Below are positions 43,892 to 52,667 of a stretch of DNA of 64,000 bases, in pieces (the first letter of the stretch is position 1; each line of letters begins with the position of its first letter). The stretch is from assembly GCF_014637405.1 (NCBI RefSeq), contig NZ_BMEY01000008.1, forward strand, positions 1-64,000. The letters run 5' to 3'. The translations under genes were made by a program, and so were the position numbers. The notes under the pieces are model-generated. The model was not told the DNA's origin and searched no databases. It worked only from the letters and a program-made list of their open reading frames with translations. The stretch is from Ornithinibacillus halotolerans (GTDB taxonomy: Bacteria; Bacillota; Bacilli; Bacillales; Amphibacillaceae).

Positions 43892-44381
43892 TGTACCATA
43901 AGAATAATCATTTGCTAAAACCCCACCCCTCCAACCCGCATTCCACCGTTTGAGTTATAATAAAGTTTTGCTACTGAACCCCTATTTTCACACTTTCTCG
44001 GTTCAAAAATGACCGTTTTTCGGGCCTTTTTCGGCTGTTTTTTCATGGTTTTTTCGGAGTTATAATAGAGTTTTGCTAACAAAACAAAGATAATGGAGAT
44101 AAGAGGTCTAGAATAAAGAGAATAATATTGGATGAGTATTGAATTGTTATTGAAATTATATTGAATGAGATATTGAAGAAACCCAGTAATATCAATGGTT
44201 TAGGTACATAACCGTATTGAAAAGATATTGAAAAAGATATGAAAAAACTCGGGATCCTGATTAGGAAAGCCCGAGAATTTATTGGATTATTTCTGAAAAA
44301 GCAATTGTTTATTATGACAGAATTGGTGGTGAAGTTAGCAAGGGTTTATTTTGACAGTCAAGTGTTTATTATTGATCTACA
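43892..44381 (+). mobile_element. Tn7-like-ended element, full copy F (490 bp)
   Basis: Left TGTACCATAAG then AATAATCATTTGCTAAA, with boxes AATAAAGTTTTGCTA (43960) and AATAGAGTTTTGCTAA (44064). ATTG motifs at 44127, 44138, 44149, 44160, 44172, 44216 and 44227 repeat the 11/11/11/12/44/11 spacing of copies A and B. Hairpin CTCGGG/CCCGAG. The right end has three GTTTATT boxes and ends GATCTACA, followed by the shared flank TAGTAGAAAAAGAG. Confidence 0.75.
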
Positions 44382-44553
44382 TAGTAGAAAAAGAGTTTCA
44401 GATATAAGAAAATAGATTTTCTACTTAAATTACTTTCTTAACCTTTTGGTACAAAACCCACCAAGTAAGTCATCATCCACACTACTTTTCGAGAGTGAAG
44501 TATTTTAGAATAAAGATCAGAAGAACCTATTAAGCATCCAGTCCGATCTTAAT

Positions 44554-45195
44554 TTAATTGTTCTTTTTCAATTTATCTATATGTCCACCTATTATGAACT
44601 CGAGATTATCACTAATTTTCTTAGAATCCCAATCCCACCACTTTATGGTTAGCCATTCCTCTATTACTTTATCTGAATAACGTTTTTTTATAATTTTTGC
44701 AGGATTTCCTCCAACAACCGTATAAGGGGCTACATTTTTTGTAACAACAGATTGTGCAGCAATAATTGCTCCATCTCCAATTTTGACTCCAGGCATAATT
44801 GTTACATCTCTTCCTATCCATACATCATTTCCGACTTCAGTATCTCCTTTAATCGGCAGGTCGTCTAGGGAAGGTACATGCATTTTCCACCCACTGCCAA
44901 ACAAATGGAAAGGATACGTTGAGCCATCCATTTGATGGTTCGCTCCATTCATAATAAATGTTGATCCTGGACCTATCGAACAAAACTTTCCTATAATCAG
45001 TTCATCACCTATTACTTCATAGTGATATAGAACTTGTTCTTCAAATGACTCTCCATGTTTACTATCGTAGTACGAATAGTCACCAACGGAAACATTTTTT
45101 CTTGTTATAGTTGGCTTAATAAATTGAACATTTTTATTTCCTTCTAATGGAAATGGCGTTTGTGGATTTGGTCCAGGAAAATTTTTAGCAGACAT
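44554..45195 (-). CDS. vat: Vat-like streptogramin A acetyltransferase
   Basis: 213 residues; a left-handed beta-helix acetyltransferase. The order [75 protein letters not shown] (catalytic histidine), [20 protein letters not shown] and [13 protein letters not shown] follows the Vat proteins closely. Vat enzymes acetylate streptogramin A; other xenobiotics are possible. This is probably an intrinsic chromosomal homologue. It lies downstream of repeat copy F and near other ribosome-antibiotic resistance genes. The 340 bp on its 5' side hold no gene. Confidence 0.85.
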   Translation of the reverse strand: MSAKNFPGPNPQTPFPLEGNKNVQFIKPTITRKNVSVGDYSYYDSKHGESFEEQVLYHYEVIGDELIIGKFCSIGPGSTFIMNGANHQMDGSTYPFHLFGSGWKMHVPSLDDLPIKGDTEVGNDVWIGRDVTIMPGVKIGDGAIIAAQSVVTKNVAPYTVVGGNPAKIIKKRYSDKVIEEWLTIKWWDWDSKKISDNLEFIIGGHIDKLKKNN

Positions 45196-45534
45196 AAACT
45201 CACTCCTTTATTTCATTGTTTAAAGATGACTTACTAATTTAATCACAACGCATTATTTTACACGGGCCGAGGCAGCGGTCATTTTTCCATTTCCCCTACT
45301 AACTGATTAAAGTCTATTTTTTTATAGTCAAAAAATGCTTAATAATGTTACTCGAAGTATGAATCAATTAAGAAATGGATTCAACTACCATGAAAGATAT
45401 ACTTTTAATAGAGGGGCTCTAAAAACGGAACAGCTATATCATCTCCAATTCTAGAACTTCTTCAGAAAAAACAATATTGAACACCAATAAAAAAGATATA
45501 ATTAATGGTCATATTCTTAATTTCAATTTACATT

Positions 45535-46071
45535 TTATTCAAAAAACACACGAGGATATTCAACAACTCCTGAAACTTTATCAAGGGTATTTTCACCTAA
45601 CTCCACTGCCATAAATGCCTCGTCTGGTACTTCAAAAGGTGTTTTTATTCCCCAAGTGGATGCTTTTTTGAACCCGAACTTCGGATAATATTCAGGATGC
45701 CCCAAAACAACAACCGAATTAAACCTAAGCTCTTTTGCCTTTTGCAATGCTTTACTAATCAATAATTTACCTACGCCTTGATTTTGATATTCTGGTAGGA
45801 CAGATACAGGTGCAAGAGCCAGTGACTCTACAACTTGATCTTCATTTTTAATTTTTATCTTGGATAATATAATATGTCCCACTTGTTTGTTATCATCATT
45901 ATCCATCGCCACTAAAGATAATTCTGGTATAAATACGTTTGAATTTCTAATACGAGACACCAAATGATGTTCATTTTTATCACTGTGCTCCGCATTAGCG
46001 AATGCATTCTTTACCACTTCTTCAGTTATTTTATAGTCTTTCACCTGTTCTTGTTTAATTACTATGTTCAT
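45535..46071 (-). CDS. GNAT N-acetyltransferase (paralogue 1)
   Basis: Start at 46071 (MNIVIKQEQVKDYKITEEVV), ~10 bp after CAGGAG; the longer frame to 46098 is less likely. 178 residues. The GNAT core reads SLALAPVSVLPEYQNQGVGK (acetyl-CoA loop QNQGVG) and VVVLGHPEYYPKFGFKKAST, the YhbS/predicted-acetyltransferase type. A close paralogue lies at 52011-52547 with the same upstream AACAGGAGCTAT, so a duplication has occurred. Substrate unknown. Confidence 0.82.
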   Translation of the reverse strand: MNIVIKQEQVKDYKITEEVVKNAFANAEHSDKNEHHLVSRIRNSNVFIPELSLVAMDNDDNKQVGHIILSKIKIKNEDQVVESLALAPVSVLPEYQNQGVGKLLISKALQKAKELRFNSVVVLGHPEYYPKFGFKKASTWGIKTPFEVPDEAFMAVELGENTLDKVSGVVEYPRVFFE

Positions 46072-46107
46072 TTCTTTATAGCTCCTGTTCAAGTACATAT
46101 TTTTACT

Positions 46108-46971
46108 TTACTCTTTCCCTAGAAATGTTGTAATAACTCGGGTAAACTCTTCCGGTCTCTCTTTCTGTGGCCAATGTTTACACCCTTCCATTACATACAG
46201 CTCGGAATCCTTCATAGCCTCATGTGCTTCAAACGCATGTTTAATAGGAACCGAGGTATCTTTTGACCCATGAACGATTAATGTCCGTTTTTTAATTTCA
46301 GATAGATTTTCTGCCAACTTAGTTCTAAGTCCTGTGCGTGTAATCTCACTTCTCTGGAATGACATAAATGCTTTACCAGCATGTGGTGCTTGTAAAAATC
46401 CATAAATTTCATCTACAAGTTCTTCTGATACATTATTAGGATTTCCAAATAAACTATTTAGCAGCGTCCACTTCACAAATCTTCTGCTTTTACTTGACCA
46501 TTTATACGAAAGTTCATTGAGGAATGATTGTGTATACCAATAAGTGAGAAGATGATAAGGAAGTTTACTAAATAGCCCCCACGCACCTACTAATACTAGC
46601 TTTTCTACTCGAGCTGGATATTCGAGCGTATACCCAAGAGAGATTCCTCCACCTAAAGATAGTCCAACCAAGTTAGCCTTCTCAAGGTGAAGACGATCCA
46701 TTATTTGATTCAATATATCAATGTAAAAGGAAAGTGAATATTCCACATTAGGTTTATCACTTTCTCCATACCCAGGAAGGTCAGGAGCAAATACACGGTG
46801 TTTTTTTGATAAAGGACCTAATACCTCACTCCAAGATATATTTGCTGAATCAACTCCTGCACCATGCAAAAGAATCACAGGAGAACCAGATTCTCCAGCT
46901 GTATAGCAATTGACATTTACATCATTTAATTTTAGTTTTATCGTTTTAATTTCTGGAAAGTTTTCTATCAT
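46108..46971 (-). CDS. Alpha/beta hydrolase
   Basis: Start at 46971 (MIENFPEIKTIKLKLNDVNV), 9 bp after GAGG. About 287 residues. Oxyanion HGAG, APDLPGYGESDKP, nucleophile elbow GLSLGGGIS, acid TLIVHGSKDTSVP and the catalytic histidine in GCKHWPQKERPEEF complete the catalytic triad. Broad esterase/lipase/haloperoxidase type; the substrate cannot be told. Divergent from a TetR gene with a palindrome between them. Confidence 0.85.
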   Translation of the reverse strand: MIENFPEIKTIKLKLNDVNVNCYTAGESGSPVILLHGAGVDSANISWSEVLGPLSKKHRVFAPDLPGYGESDKPNVEYSLSFYIDILNQIMDRLHLEKANLVGLSLGGGISLGYTLEYPARVEKLVLVGAWGLFSKLPYHLLTYWYTQSFLNELSYKWSSKSRRFVKWTLLNSLFGNPNNVSEELVDEIYGFLQAPHAGKAFMSFQRSEITRTGLRTKLAENLSEIKKRTLIVHGSKDTSVPIKHAFEAHEAMKDSELYVMEGCKHWPQKERPEEFTRVITTFLGKE

Positions 46972-47039
46972 AATATTAATCCTCATTCCCCTTATAATTA
47001 TGAATTAATTTAACTCTTTTATTTCATAATATACAAAAT

Positions 47040-47057
47040 TTGTTGTTTTTGCAACAA
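47040..47057. promoter_or_regulatory. Candidate operator between hydrolase and TetR genes
   Basis: TTGTTG-TTTTTG-CAACAA is a perfect 6-bp dyad in the divergent promoter region. Confidence 0.5.
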
Positions 47058-47121
47058 CTTATGAACTATTTTTATTGTTTTATTACATAATTTTTATTAA
47101 ACTAACTATGAGGTGAAGAAT

Positions 47122-47709
47122 ATGGATGGGTTTGAAAAACGTAGGGAACAAAAGAAAAGAGACATATTAAATGCCGCATTAGCCCTATTCATGAAGTATG
47201 GATTACAAAAGGTATCTATTACAGAAATAGCTAAAAAGGCCAATGTATCGCAAGTCACCATATATAATTACTTTGAAAGCAAAGATAATCTTGTTCGTTT
47301 AGTTTTTAAGTTTTATGTTGATCAGATATGGGATGAACAAAAACATTTATTAGTTAATGACCTCCCATTTAATGAGAAGATTAAAAAGATTATATTTGAA
47401 AAAGGTATTGCCGCTAATCAAATAAGTGAACGATTTTTTCAAGACTTTATGAAAGATTATGCTAGTGGGCAGAGTTATGTTGAAGAAATATATCAAAAGG
47501 AAGCCCTTCCACTCTTCATTAAACTTTTTAATGAAGGTAGAGAACAAGGATATATTGACTCTGAGATATCTAATGAAGCAATTTTATTCTATTTAAAGAT
47601 GTTTCAAGAATATTTGCAACGGGAAGATGTTGCCACTATGACACTTCCAATAGCAGAGGATCTTACCAAGCTATTCTTTTATGGCATAGCAGGTAAGAAA
47701 GAAGTATAA
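47122..47709 (+). CDS. TetR-family regulator
   Basis: ATG at 47122 with GAGGTGA upstream; the alternative GTG at 47113 overlaps this SD. About 195 residues. The HTH reads KKRDILNAALALFMKYGLQK, VSITEIAKKANVSQVTIYNY, FESKDNLVRLVF. Probably represses the divergent alpha/beta hydrolase and itself. It ends at a terminator shared with the ABC-F gene. Confidence 0.85.
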   Translation: MDGFEKRREQKKRDILNAALALFMKYGLQKVSITEIAKKANVSQVTIYNYFESKDNLVRLVFKFYVDQIWDEQKHLLVNDLPFNEKIKKIIFEKGIAANQISERFFQDFMKDYASGQSYVEEIYQKEALPLFIKLFNEGREQGYIDSEISNEAILFYLKMFQEYLQREDVATMTLPIAEDLTKLFFYGIAGKKEV

Positions 47710-47796
47710 AAACCAGTTCAACATGAAGAGGCATAATGAAGAAATTGTAAAACGATAATCCAAGCAATCTCTTTAAGAAATATAATAGTGAAAAGG

Positions 47797-47824
47797 GGGT
47801 TGAATCTTATTTTAGATTCAACCC
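47797..47824. terminator. Bidirectional terminator
   Basis: GGGTTGAATCT and AGATTCAACCC form an 11-bp perfect stem with flanking A- and T-runs between convergent tetR and ABC-F genes. Confidence 0.85.
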
Positions 47825-47830
47825 TTCATT

Positions 47831-49282
47831 TTAGTTTTTCAACATTAATTTTTGGTCTTCGATAACATAAACAGAATCAGCCACTGACTCAACGAAAGTC
47901 CGATCATGTGATACGAGAAGAACCGTACCTTCATATCCATTCAAAAATCGTTCCAATGCCTCGATACAAAAAACATCCAAAAAGTTTGTCGGTTCATCTA
48001 AAACTAATACATTATACCTTCCTAGAAATAGCTGACACAATACTAAACGAGTTGCCTCTCCACCACTTAAATTCTGGACATTCTTTTTTATATCATTACC
48101 AGTAAAATTCATGGCGTGAAGTACAGCTCTGATTTTGCTTTCATTGTAATCACTTCGATTTTTGATAAAATCCAATACCGTTTCTTCTTTTGAAAATCGA
48201 TAGTCCATTTGTTGATACGTACCTATAACAGCTTTTGGCGAGATTGTTACCCCTTCTCCATGTTTTAAAATATGATGAAGCAACGTTGTCTTACCCGAGC
48301 CATTTTTTCCTGTTATAGCAATCGTTTTTCCTAAAGGAAATTGAAATTTCGCATCTCGGAGAAGTGTTTTATCCCCTGCTTTTAGCGTGATGCTTTCTCC
48401 CATGATCGGGAACTTATTGTGTAACTCTAGAGCTTTTGATTGATGAAAATGAATGGTTTGATCCTCTTGAGGAGCTTCTACTGCTTCCAGTTGCTCCACT
48501 CTCTGCTCGATCGCTTTTGCTGCACGTTGCATCGATTTTTGACTCGTTCCTTTTGATTTCGTTTCAAACGTTCGATTTCCTTTTACTTTTGTTACTCTCT
48601 TATCTCCTTGTGTTACTTTTTCTGCCTTCTTCATTTTTTCTTCAGCAGCTTTCATGAGACGTGTTTTTTCTTTTACATATTTTTCATGCTGTTCTAGTAG
48701 TTGTTTCTTTTCTAGCTCTTTTTGACGAACATATTCCGTGTAATTCCCTGTATATTCTGTTACAGTTCCTTCATCCACTTCCCATATTTTTGTCACCAGT
48801 TGATCTAACACATACCGGTCATGACTTACAAGTACAAGTGCTCCATAATAGTACATCAATTCTTCGATAAAAAACTGCGTACCATCTGAATCAAGATGCG
48901 TGGTTGGTTCGTCAATCAATCGAGCTTCATGATAGCTGGAGAAAATTTGTGCCAGTTTGAGCCTAGTTTGTTCGCCACCACTAAAGTTTTCAAGTTCTGT
49001 TTCTGGAATTGCCAGTTTCCCTTTTAACTCGTAATCTATCTCTGATTTTTCCGGTGTTGATAGTTGATCAAAATAAGCAAAATTCACATGACTTTTCACG
49101 ATTCCGCTTGACGGCTCAATTAGCCCTGCAAGTAACTTTAATAATGTACTCTTTCCTGCACCATTTTTCCCAACAATTCCGATACGATCAAACTGATGTA
49201 CCGCTAATCGCTCTATCTCTAATACTGTTTTATCTAAATAATTCAACTCTATATTTTCTAGTTCAAAGCATACTTTTTCCAT
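47831..49282 (-). CDS. ABC-F ribosome-protection protein (Msr/Vga-like)
   Basis: Start at 49282 (MEKVCFELENIELNYLDKTV), with GGGAGG 9 bp upstream. About 483 residues, the length of Msr proteins. Two ATPase domains and no membrane segment: Walker A GKNGAGKST and GKNGSGKTT, signatures FSGGEQTRLKLAQIF and LSGGEATRLVLCQLF, Walker B LIDEPTTHLD and LVLDEPTNFLD. A long charged interdomain linker lies between (KKQLLEQHEKYVKEKTRLMK). Members displace macrolides, lincosamides or streptogramins from the ribosome. It follows a Mef-like pump gene and a short leader ORF, the mef(A)-msr(D) layout. Confidence 0.87.
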   Translation of the reverse strand: MEKVCFELENIELNYLDKTVLEIERLAVHQFDRIGIVGKNGAGKSTLLKLLAGLIEPSSGIVKSHVNFAYFDQLSTPEKSEIDYELKGKLAIPETELENFSGGEQTRLKLAQIFSSYHEARLIDEPTTHLDSDGTQFFIEELMYYYGALVLVSHDRYVLDQLVTKIWEVDEGTVTEYTGNYTEYVRQKELEKKQLLEQHEKYVKEKTRLMKAAEEKMKKAEKVTQGDKRVTKVKGNRTFETKSKGTSQKSMQRAAKAIEQRVEQLEAVEAPQEDQTIHFHQSKALELHNKFPIMGESITLKAGDKTLLRDAKFQFPLGKTIAITGKNGSGKTTLLHHILKHGEGVTISPKAVIGTYQQMDYRFSKEETVLDFIKNRSDYNESKIRAVLHAMNFTGNDIKKNVQNLSGGEATRLVLCQLFLGRYNVLVLDEPTNFLDVFCIEALERFLNGYEGTVLLVSHDRTFVESVADSVYVIEDQKLMLKN

Positions 49283-49311
49283 GTTTGCTACCTCCCGAAA
49301 ATGATTCATTT

Positions 49312-49394
49312 CGTACCGATAGCTAGGACCGATACGAGCTTTTTGCTTTTATTTCAAGTTCAAGCTCGTATCAAAAAAATAATAAAAACTGCAT
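49312..49394 (-). promoter_or_regulatory. Leader ORF MQFLLFF with alternative hairpins upstream of ABC-F
   Basis: After AGGAGG, an ATG at 49394 encodes MQFLLFF and stops at 49371. The stop overlaps stem GATACGAGCTT/AAGCTCGTATC (49331-49372). A competing stem CGTACCGA/CGATACG (49312-49336) shares its arm. Such a layout lets a drug-stalled ribosome switch the structure. The msr(D) leader, MYLIFM as I recall, is in the same place. Confidence 0.65.
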
Positions 49395-49406
49395 GAATAT
49401 CTCCTC

Positions 49407-50600
49407 CTATTTTGCTTTCCTTGTTATAACTGCATTTATGACAATCAAAATACCTATGATAGAAAATAATGAGGCAACACTTGTTAGTTCAATCAAAACT
49501 CCAGCTACCGCATAACCAATCGGTGTCGCCAATAACGAAAGACTTGTCACAAAGCTAAAAACTCTTCCCAAGAGATGAGGTTGTATTTCTGTTTGAATAA
49601 GGGCATAAAATGGTGCTGAAAACAATGGCCCAGATAAACCAACCAAACCAGCCATCACAATAAATGCAATGAACAATGACGGCGGTACTATACCAGAAAT
49701 AAATAATGCAACCCCCATCAACAACATTCCTGCAGCCATTGTTTGTATTTTATCGAAACGATCACCTAGTACACCTAATAGTGACCCCCCAACAATTAAT
49801 CCAATAGCAAAAATAACCTCCACAATACCAGCTTCTACAACACCTCTTTCGAAATGATTTCGTGTCATAAGTGGAAAGTAAGTACCTAGTGGAATATAAA
49901 GCATAGCGACGATGGTCATTGTAATAGTTAGCTTCAAAACAACAGGATGCTTCACTATCGCATAATACCCTTCTTTCATTTCAGTAATAATACCGCTAGA
50001 AACCTCTCCTTCTTTTCTCGGTACTCTTGGAATGTGAATGAACAATAAAATACTACTTGCAATCACAGCACCAAAAACATCTAACATCAATACCCATTCA
50101 AGAGAGCTAACTGCAAGCAAAGACATCCCAACTGCAGGCCCTGCAATATTTGAAATAGAACTTATCGTCTGTCCCCAACCTGCTACCTTTGTAAGATGCT
50201 CTTCAGGTGCAAGTAAAGGTATGGATGCTTGCATTGCCGGCATATGAAATGCGGTTGCAAGAGAGCGAATCACTAAAACAAATAACACCAATAAAATACT
50301 TGGTTCATAAAAGTACATCGTAATAAATAAGGTTAAACTCCCAAGTGCAACAGTCATGTCTGCTATAATCATCATCAATTTACGTGAGTAGCGATCCGTA
50401 ATCGTTCCTGCAAACGGACCAACTAATGCTTGTGGTAAAAACCCAGCAAGACCTGCTAGTGTCAATACGAGCGGCGAACCATCCGTTGTATCCGTTAACC
50501 ACCAAATAATACTAAATTGAACAGCAGCACTACTCAGTAACGAAAAGAACTGCCCAGTAAAAATCGCAATAAATTTTCTTTTCCAATTTTTATTTTCCAT
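49407..50600 (-). CDS. Mef-like MFS macrolide efflux protein
   Basis: 397 residues with 12 transmembrane segments. NWKRKFIAIFTGQFFSLLSS, GFLPQALVGPFAGTITDRYS (motif A), VIRSLATAFHMPAMQASIPL, LAPEEHLTKVAGWGQTISSI and HLLGRVFSFVTSLSLLATPI align by eye with Mef(A). The usual substrate is 14/15-membered macrolides, though this chromosomal homologue may differ. Its stop is inside the SD of the downstream leader ORF. GGAGGGAACATT precedes the ATG, and an attenuator terminator lies just before that. Confidence 0.82.
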   Translation of the reverse strand: MENKNWKRKFIAIFTGQFFSLLSSAAVQFSIIWWLTDTTDGSPLVLTLAGLAGFLPQALVGPFAGTITDRYSRKLMMIIADMTVALGSLTLFITMYFYEPSILLVLFVLVIRSLATAFHMPAMQASIPLLAPEEHLTKVAGWGQTISSISNIAGPAVGMSLLAVSSLEWVLMLDVFGAVIASSILLFIHIPRVPRKEGEVSSGIITEMKEGYYAIVKHPVVLKLTITMTIVAMLYIPLGTYFPLMTRNHFERGVVEAGIVEVIFAIGLIVGGSLLGVLGDRFDKIQTMAAGMLLMGVALFISGIVPPSLFIAFIVMAGLVGLSGPLFSAPFYALIQTEIQPHLLGRVFSFVTSLSLLATPIGYAVAGVLIELTSVASLFSIIGILIVINAVITRKAK

Positions 50601-50616
50601 AATGTTCCCTCCAAAA

Positions 50617-50646
50617 TAAAAAAATCACAAGCATCTGCCTGTGATT
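50617..50646 (-). terminator. Attenuator terminator directly before the Mef-like gene
   Basis: On the minus strand AATCACAgGCagatGCtTGTGATT is followed by TTTTTTT and then the gene's SD. It lies where the ermK/ermD-type leaders carry their last terminator. A short ORF MASL (near 50694) and a possible internal promoter (extended TGTTATACT near 50730) lie just before it. Confidence 0.65.
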
Positions 50647-50756
50647 GAAGTAAAGGGAAAAAGCCCTATCCATATTTTATAAGGAAGCCATGAATAGCCG
50701 TCCACAAATAAACCTACCTTTAGTATAACAAAGGTAAAGAAAATTTGTACAAAAAA

Positions 50757-50787
50757 TAAAGAAAGGCAGAACCATCCGCCTTTCTAA
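50757..50787 (-). terminator. Upstream attenuator or terminator in the mef leader
   Basis: AGAAAGGCggatggttctGCCTTTCT followed by TTATTTTTT on the minus strand. It lies between the leader peptide ORF and the second half of the leader. Confidence 0.6.
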
Positions 50788-50897
50788 ACATTCCATATCA
50801 TTATCCTGAATAGAGATTGTTGTTAATACCTATCGTTAAATAGGTTAAAAATACCCCAAATCGAGATAATAGATATCTTTTTAAATATGAAATGAAA

Positions 50898-51030
50898 GAT
50901 TATTAAAAAAGGACAGACTAATCCCATTACTCTGCAAACACAAAACAGAGCCTTTGAACATATTCAATTACTGGTTCAAAGCCTAAGAAACGTAGTCTCA
51001 TCGAATGTGTCATTTTTTAATAATCCTCCT
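50898..51030 (-). promoter_or_regulatory. Erm(D)-type attenuator leader of the mef/ABC-F operon
   Basis: A 28-codon ORF (50927-51013) begins MTHSMRLRF after AGGAGG. That opening is, as I recall, that of ErmD/ErmK leader peptides, where the RLR motif stalls ribosomes in macrolides. The RNA folds as an outer stem GATTATTAAAAAA/TTTTTTAATAATC, an AGACTA/TAGTCT stem, CTTTGAAC/GTTCAAAG and CTCTG/CAGAG. The same fold with compensating changes recurs upstream of erm. Confidence 0.8.
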
Positions 51031-51052
51031 ACCGTTTATAAATACAGTGATT

Positions 51053-51081
51053 AGTATAGATAATCTTTTGTCAAAAGTCAA
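51053..51081 (-). promoter_or_regulatory. Promoter of the mef leader
   Basis: Minus strand: TTGACT, 17 bp, TATACT, about 40 bp before the leader ATG. Confidence 0.7.
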
Positions 51082-51122
51082 AGGGAAATAATGCCTATAC
51101 AATCTGAGAAAGTTATTTAGCC

Positions 51123-51956
51123 TTAGCTTAATAACATTTCTGTTTCAGAAATAAGTTGCTGTAACATTTCTATTCCTTCTCTTGTCCTGTCAGGATCGGA
51201 AGAAATCAATGTAACGATCTGATCGATGCTATGTTTGTAACTTTTCGGTTTTATACTGAAGTTATCAATCATCCGGACTGCTTTCTTCTCATTGATACAG
51301 TATTCTTCATTTAAAGCAAATAATACTTGATTTAAACATGAAATAGTTCGGAAGCTGTGTCCCATAACATACGATACATCATCCTTATCCACATTGTCCT
51401 TCGCAAACATCAAAGAAAAAGATGCTTCAAACATGAAATAGCCAATTAAGGCATCCTTTAAGGCTTTCGGATAAGGCTTTGTTTTTGCTTTTAAATTTGA
51501 AATTTGATTGGTACGCTCAAACAATATTTTGCAAATGGAGATTTCCCCCATATACATAACATTTAGATAGGCATGTGGATGTCCTGTATGATAATGAGTA
51601 GAAACCTTGCCCTCTAAACAATCATCAATTACTTGAGATACCCTTTTTATATCCCGAAAAATCAAATCTACATGGTATCCTTGAACGACAATCCACCCAC
51701 CACCATTTATCCAGTCACCCCATTCTCCTAATGATGTAATTATATTTTCTCGATGATCATCATCCAACTTTGTTGCTTTTTTACCAACCTCTACAACATC
51801 AAACCCTGCCGATGTATCATAATATATTCCAATATCAATATCAGAAGTTTCGTGATTCGTCCCTCTTGCTCTTGAGCCTCCTAGGACTACACCAACAATG
51901 CCAGGCACATCTTTTAACTCTTTACTTATTTCATTCATAATGTTTTGCACGATCAT
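51123..51956 (-). CDS. Nucleotidyltransferase-domain protein
   Basis: 277 residues. VVLGGSRARGTNHETSDIDIGIYYD is the Pol-beta-type nucleotidyltransferase motif (GGSxARG...DxDIG), followed by GWIVVQGYHVDLIFRDIKRV with the third acidic residue. The C-terminus is a helical KNTase-like domain (DALIGYFMFEASFSLMFAKD). Related proteins include aminoglycoside and lincosamide adenylyltransferases, but general DUF4037-like members also fit. A drug-modifying role is only suggested by the neighbours. Confidence 0.75.
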   Translation of the reverse strand: MIVQNIMNEISKELKDVPGIVGVVLGGSRARGTNHETSDIDIGIYYDTSAGFDVVEVGKKATKLDDDHRENIITSLGEWGDWINGGGWIVVQGYHVDLIFRDIKRVSQVIDDCLEGKVSTHYHTGHPHAYLNVMYMGEISICKILFERTNQISNLKAKTKPYPKALKDALIGYFMFEASFSLMFAKDNVDKDDVSYVMGHSFRTISCLNQVLFALNEEYCINEKKAVRMIDNFSIKPKSYKHSIDQIVTLISSDPDRTREGIEMLQQLISETEMLLS

Positions 51957-52010
51957 AAACTTTCTGCTCCTTAAATATTGTCAAGTTTCTCATTTGCAAC
52001 TTTCGGCTAA

Positions 52011-52547
52011 TCATTCAAAAAATACGCTAGGATATTCTACAACTCCTGAAACCTTATCAAGAACATTTGCATGTAATTCAATTGCCATGAATGCTTCATC
52101 TGGGACTTCGAAAGGTGCCTTTATCCCCCAAGTAGATGCTTTTTTGAACCCGAACTTCGGATAATATTCTGTATGCCCCAAGACGAAAACCGAATCATAT
52201 TCAAGCTCTTTTGCTTTTTTTAATACTTCACTAATTAAAAACTTCCCTACACCTTTATTTTGATAATTTGGTAAGACAGATACAGGTGCAAGTGCGAGCG
52301 ACTCTACAACTTGATCGTCATTCTTAATTTTTATCTTGGATAAAAGAATATGTCCCACTACTCGATTATTCTCATTATCCATCGCCACTAAAGATAATTC
52401 TGGAATAAATACATTTGAGTTCCTAATTCGAGACACCAAATTATGTTCATTGCTATCACTGTGTTCTGCATTAGCAAATGTACACTTTACCACTTCTTCA
52501 GTTACTTTATAGTCCTCGACCTGTTCTTGCTTAATTTTTATGTTCAT
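52011..52547 (-). CDS. GNAT N-acetyltransferase (paralogue 2)
   Basis: 178 residues (MNIKIKQEQVEDYKVTEEVV), close to the protein at 45535-46071 over its whole length, including SLALAPVSVLPNYQNKGVGK and VFVLGHTEYYPKFGFKKAST. The upstream AACAGGAGCTAT is shared, so the duplication included the ribosome-binding site. The acetyl-CoA loop is QNKGVG. Substrate unknown. It lies 55 bp from the nucleotidyltransferase gene on the same strand. Confidence 0.82.
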   Translation of the reverse strand: MNIKIKQEQVEDYKVTEEVVKCTFANAEHSDSNEHNLVSRIRNSNVFIPELSLVAMDNENNRVVGHILLSKIKIKNDDQVVESLALAPVSVLPNYQNKGVGKFLISEVLKKAKELEYDSVFVLGHTEYYPKFGFKKASTWGIKAPFEVPDEAFMAIELHANVLDKVSGVVEYPSVFFE

Positions 52548-52667
52548 CTTTTCATAGCTCCTGTTCTCAATTTAAGTCATAGTATCGAGATTAATCTAAA
52601 ATACACTAAAAGGTATTAGGCAACTATAGATGGAGATAGTTTCATACCTTCTCGGCCAGATCTAGTT

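Noticed and set aside
42575-44381. Possible CRISPR array because of the repeated GTTTATT blocks
   Set aside because: Spacings are irregular (20, 37, >100 bp), the 'spacers' are themselves repeated, orientation flips between element halves, and no cas gene is present.
48436-48870. Plus-strand hydrophobic frames across the ABC-F gene
   Set aside because: Antisense shadows of the charged linker region of the ABC-F protein.
50927-51013. The MTHSMRLRF ORF as an ordinary small gene or a lost erm gene's remnant only
   Set aside because: The fold, promoter and following terminators are intact and lead into the pump gene, so a working leader is the simpler reading. A remnant remains possible.
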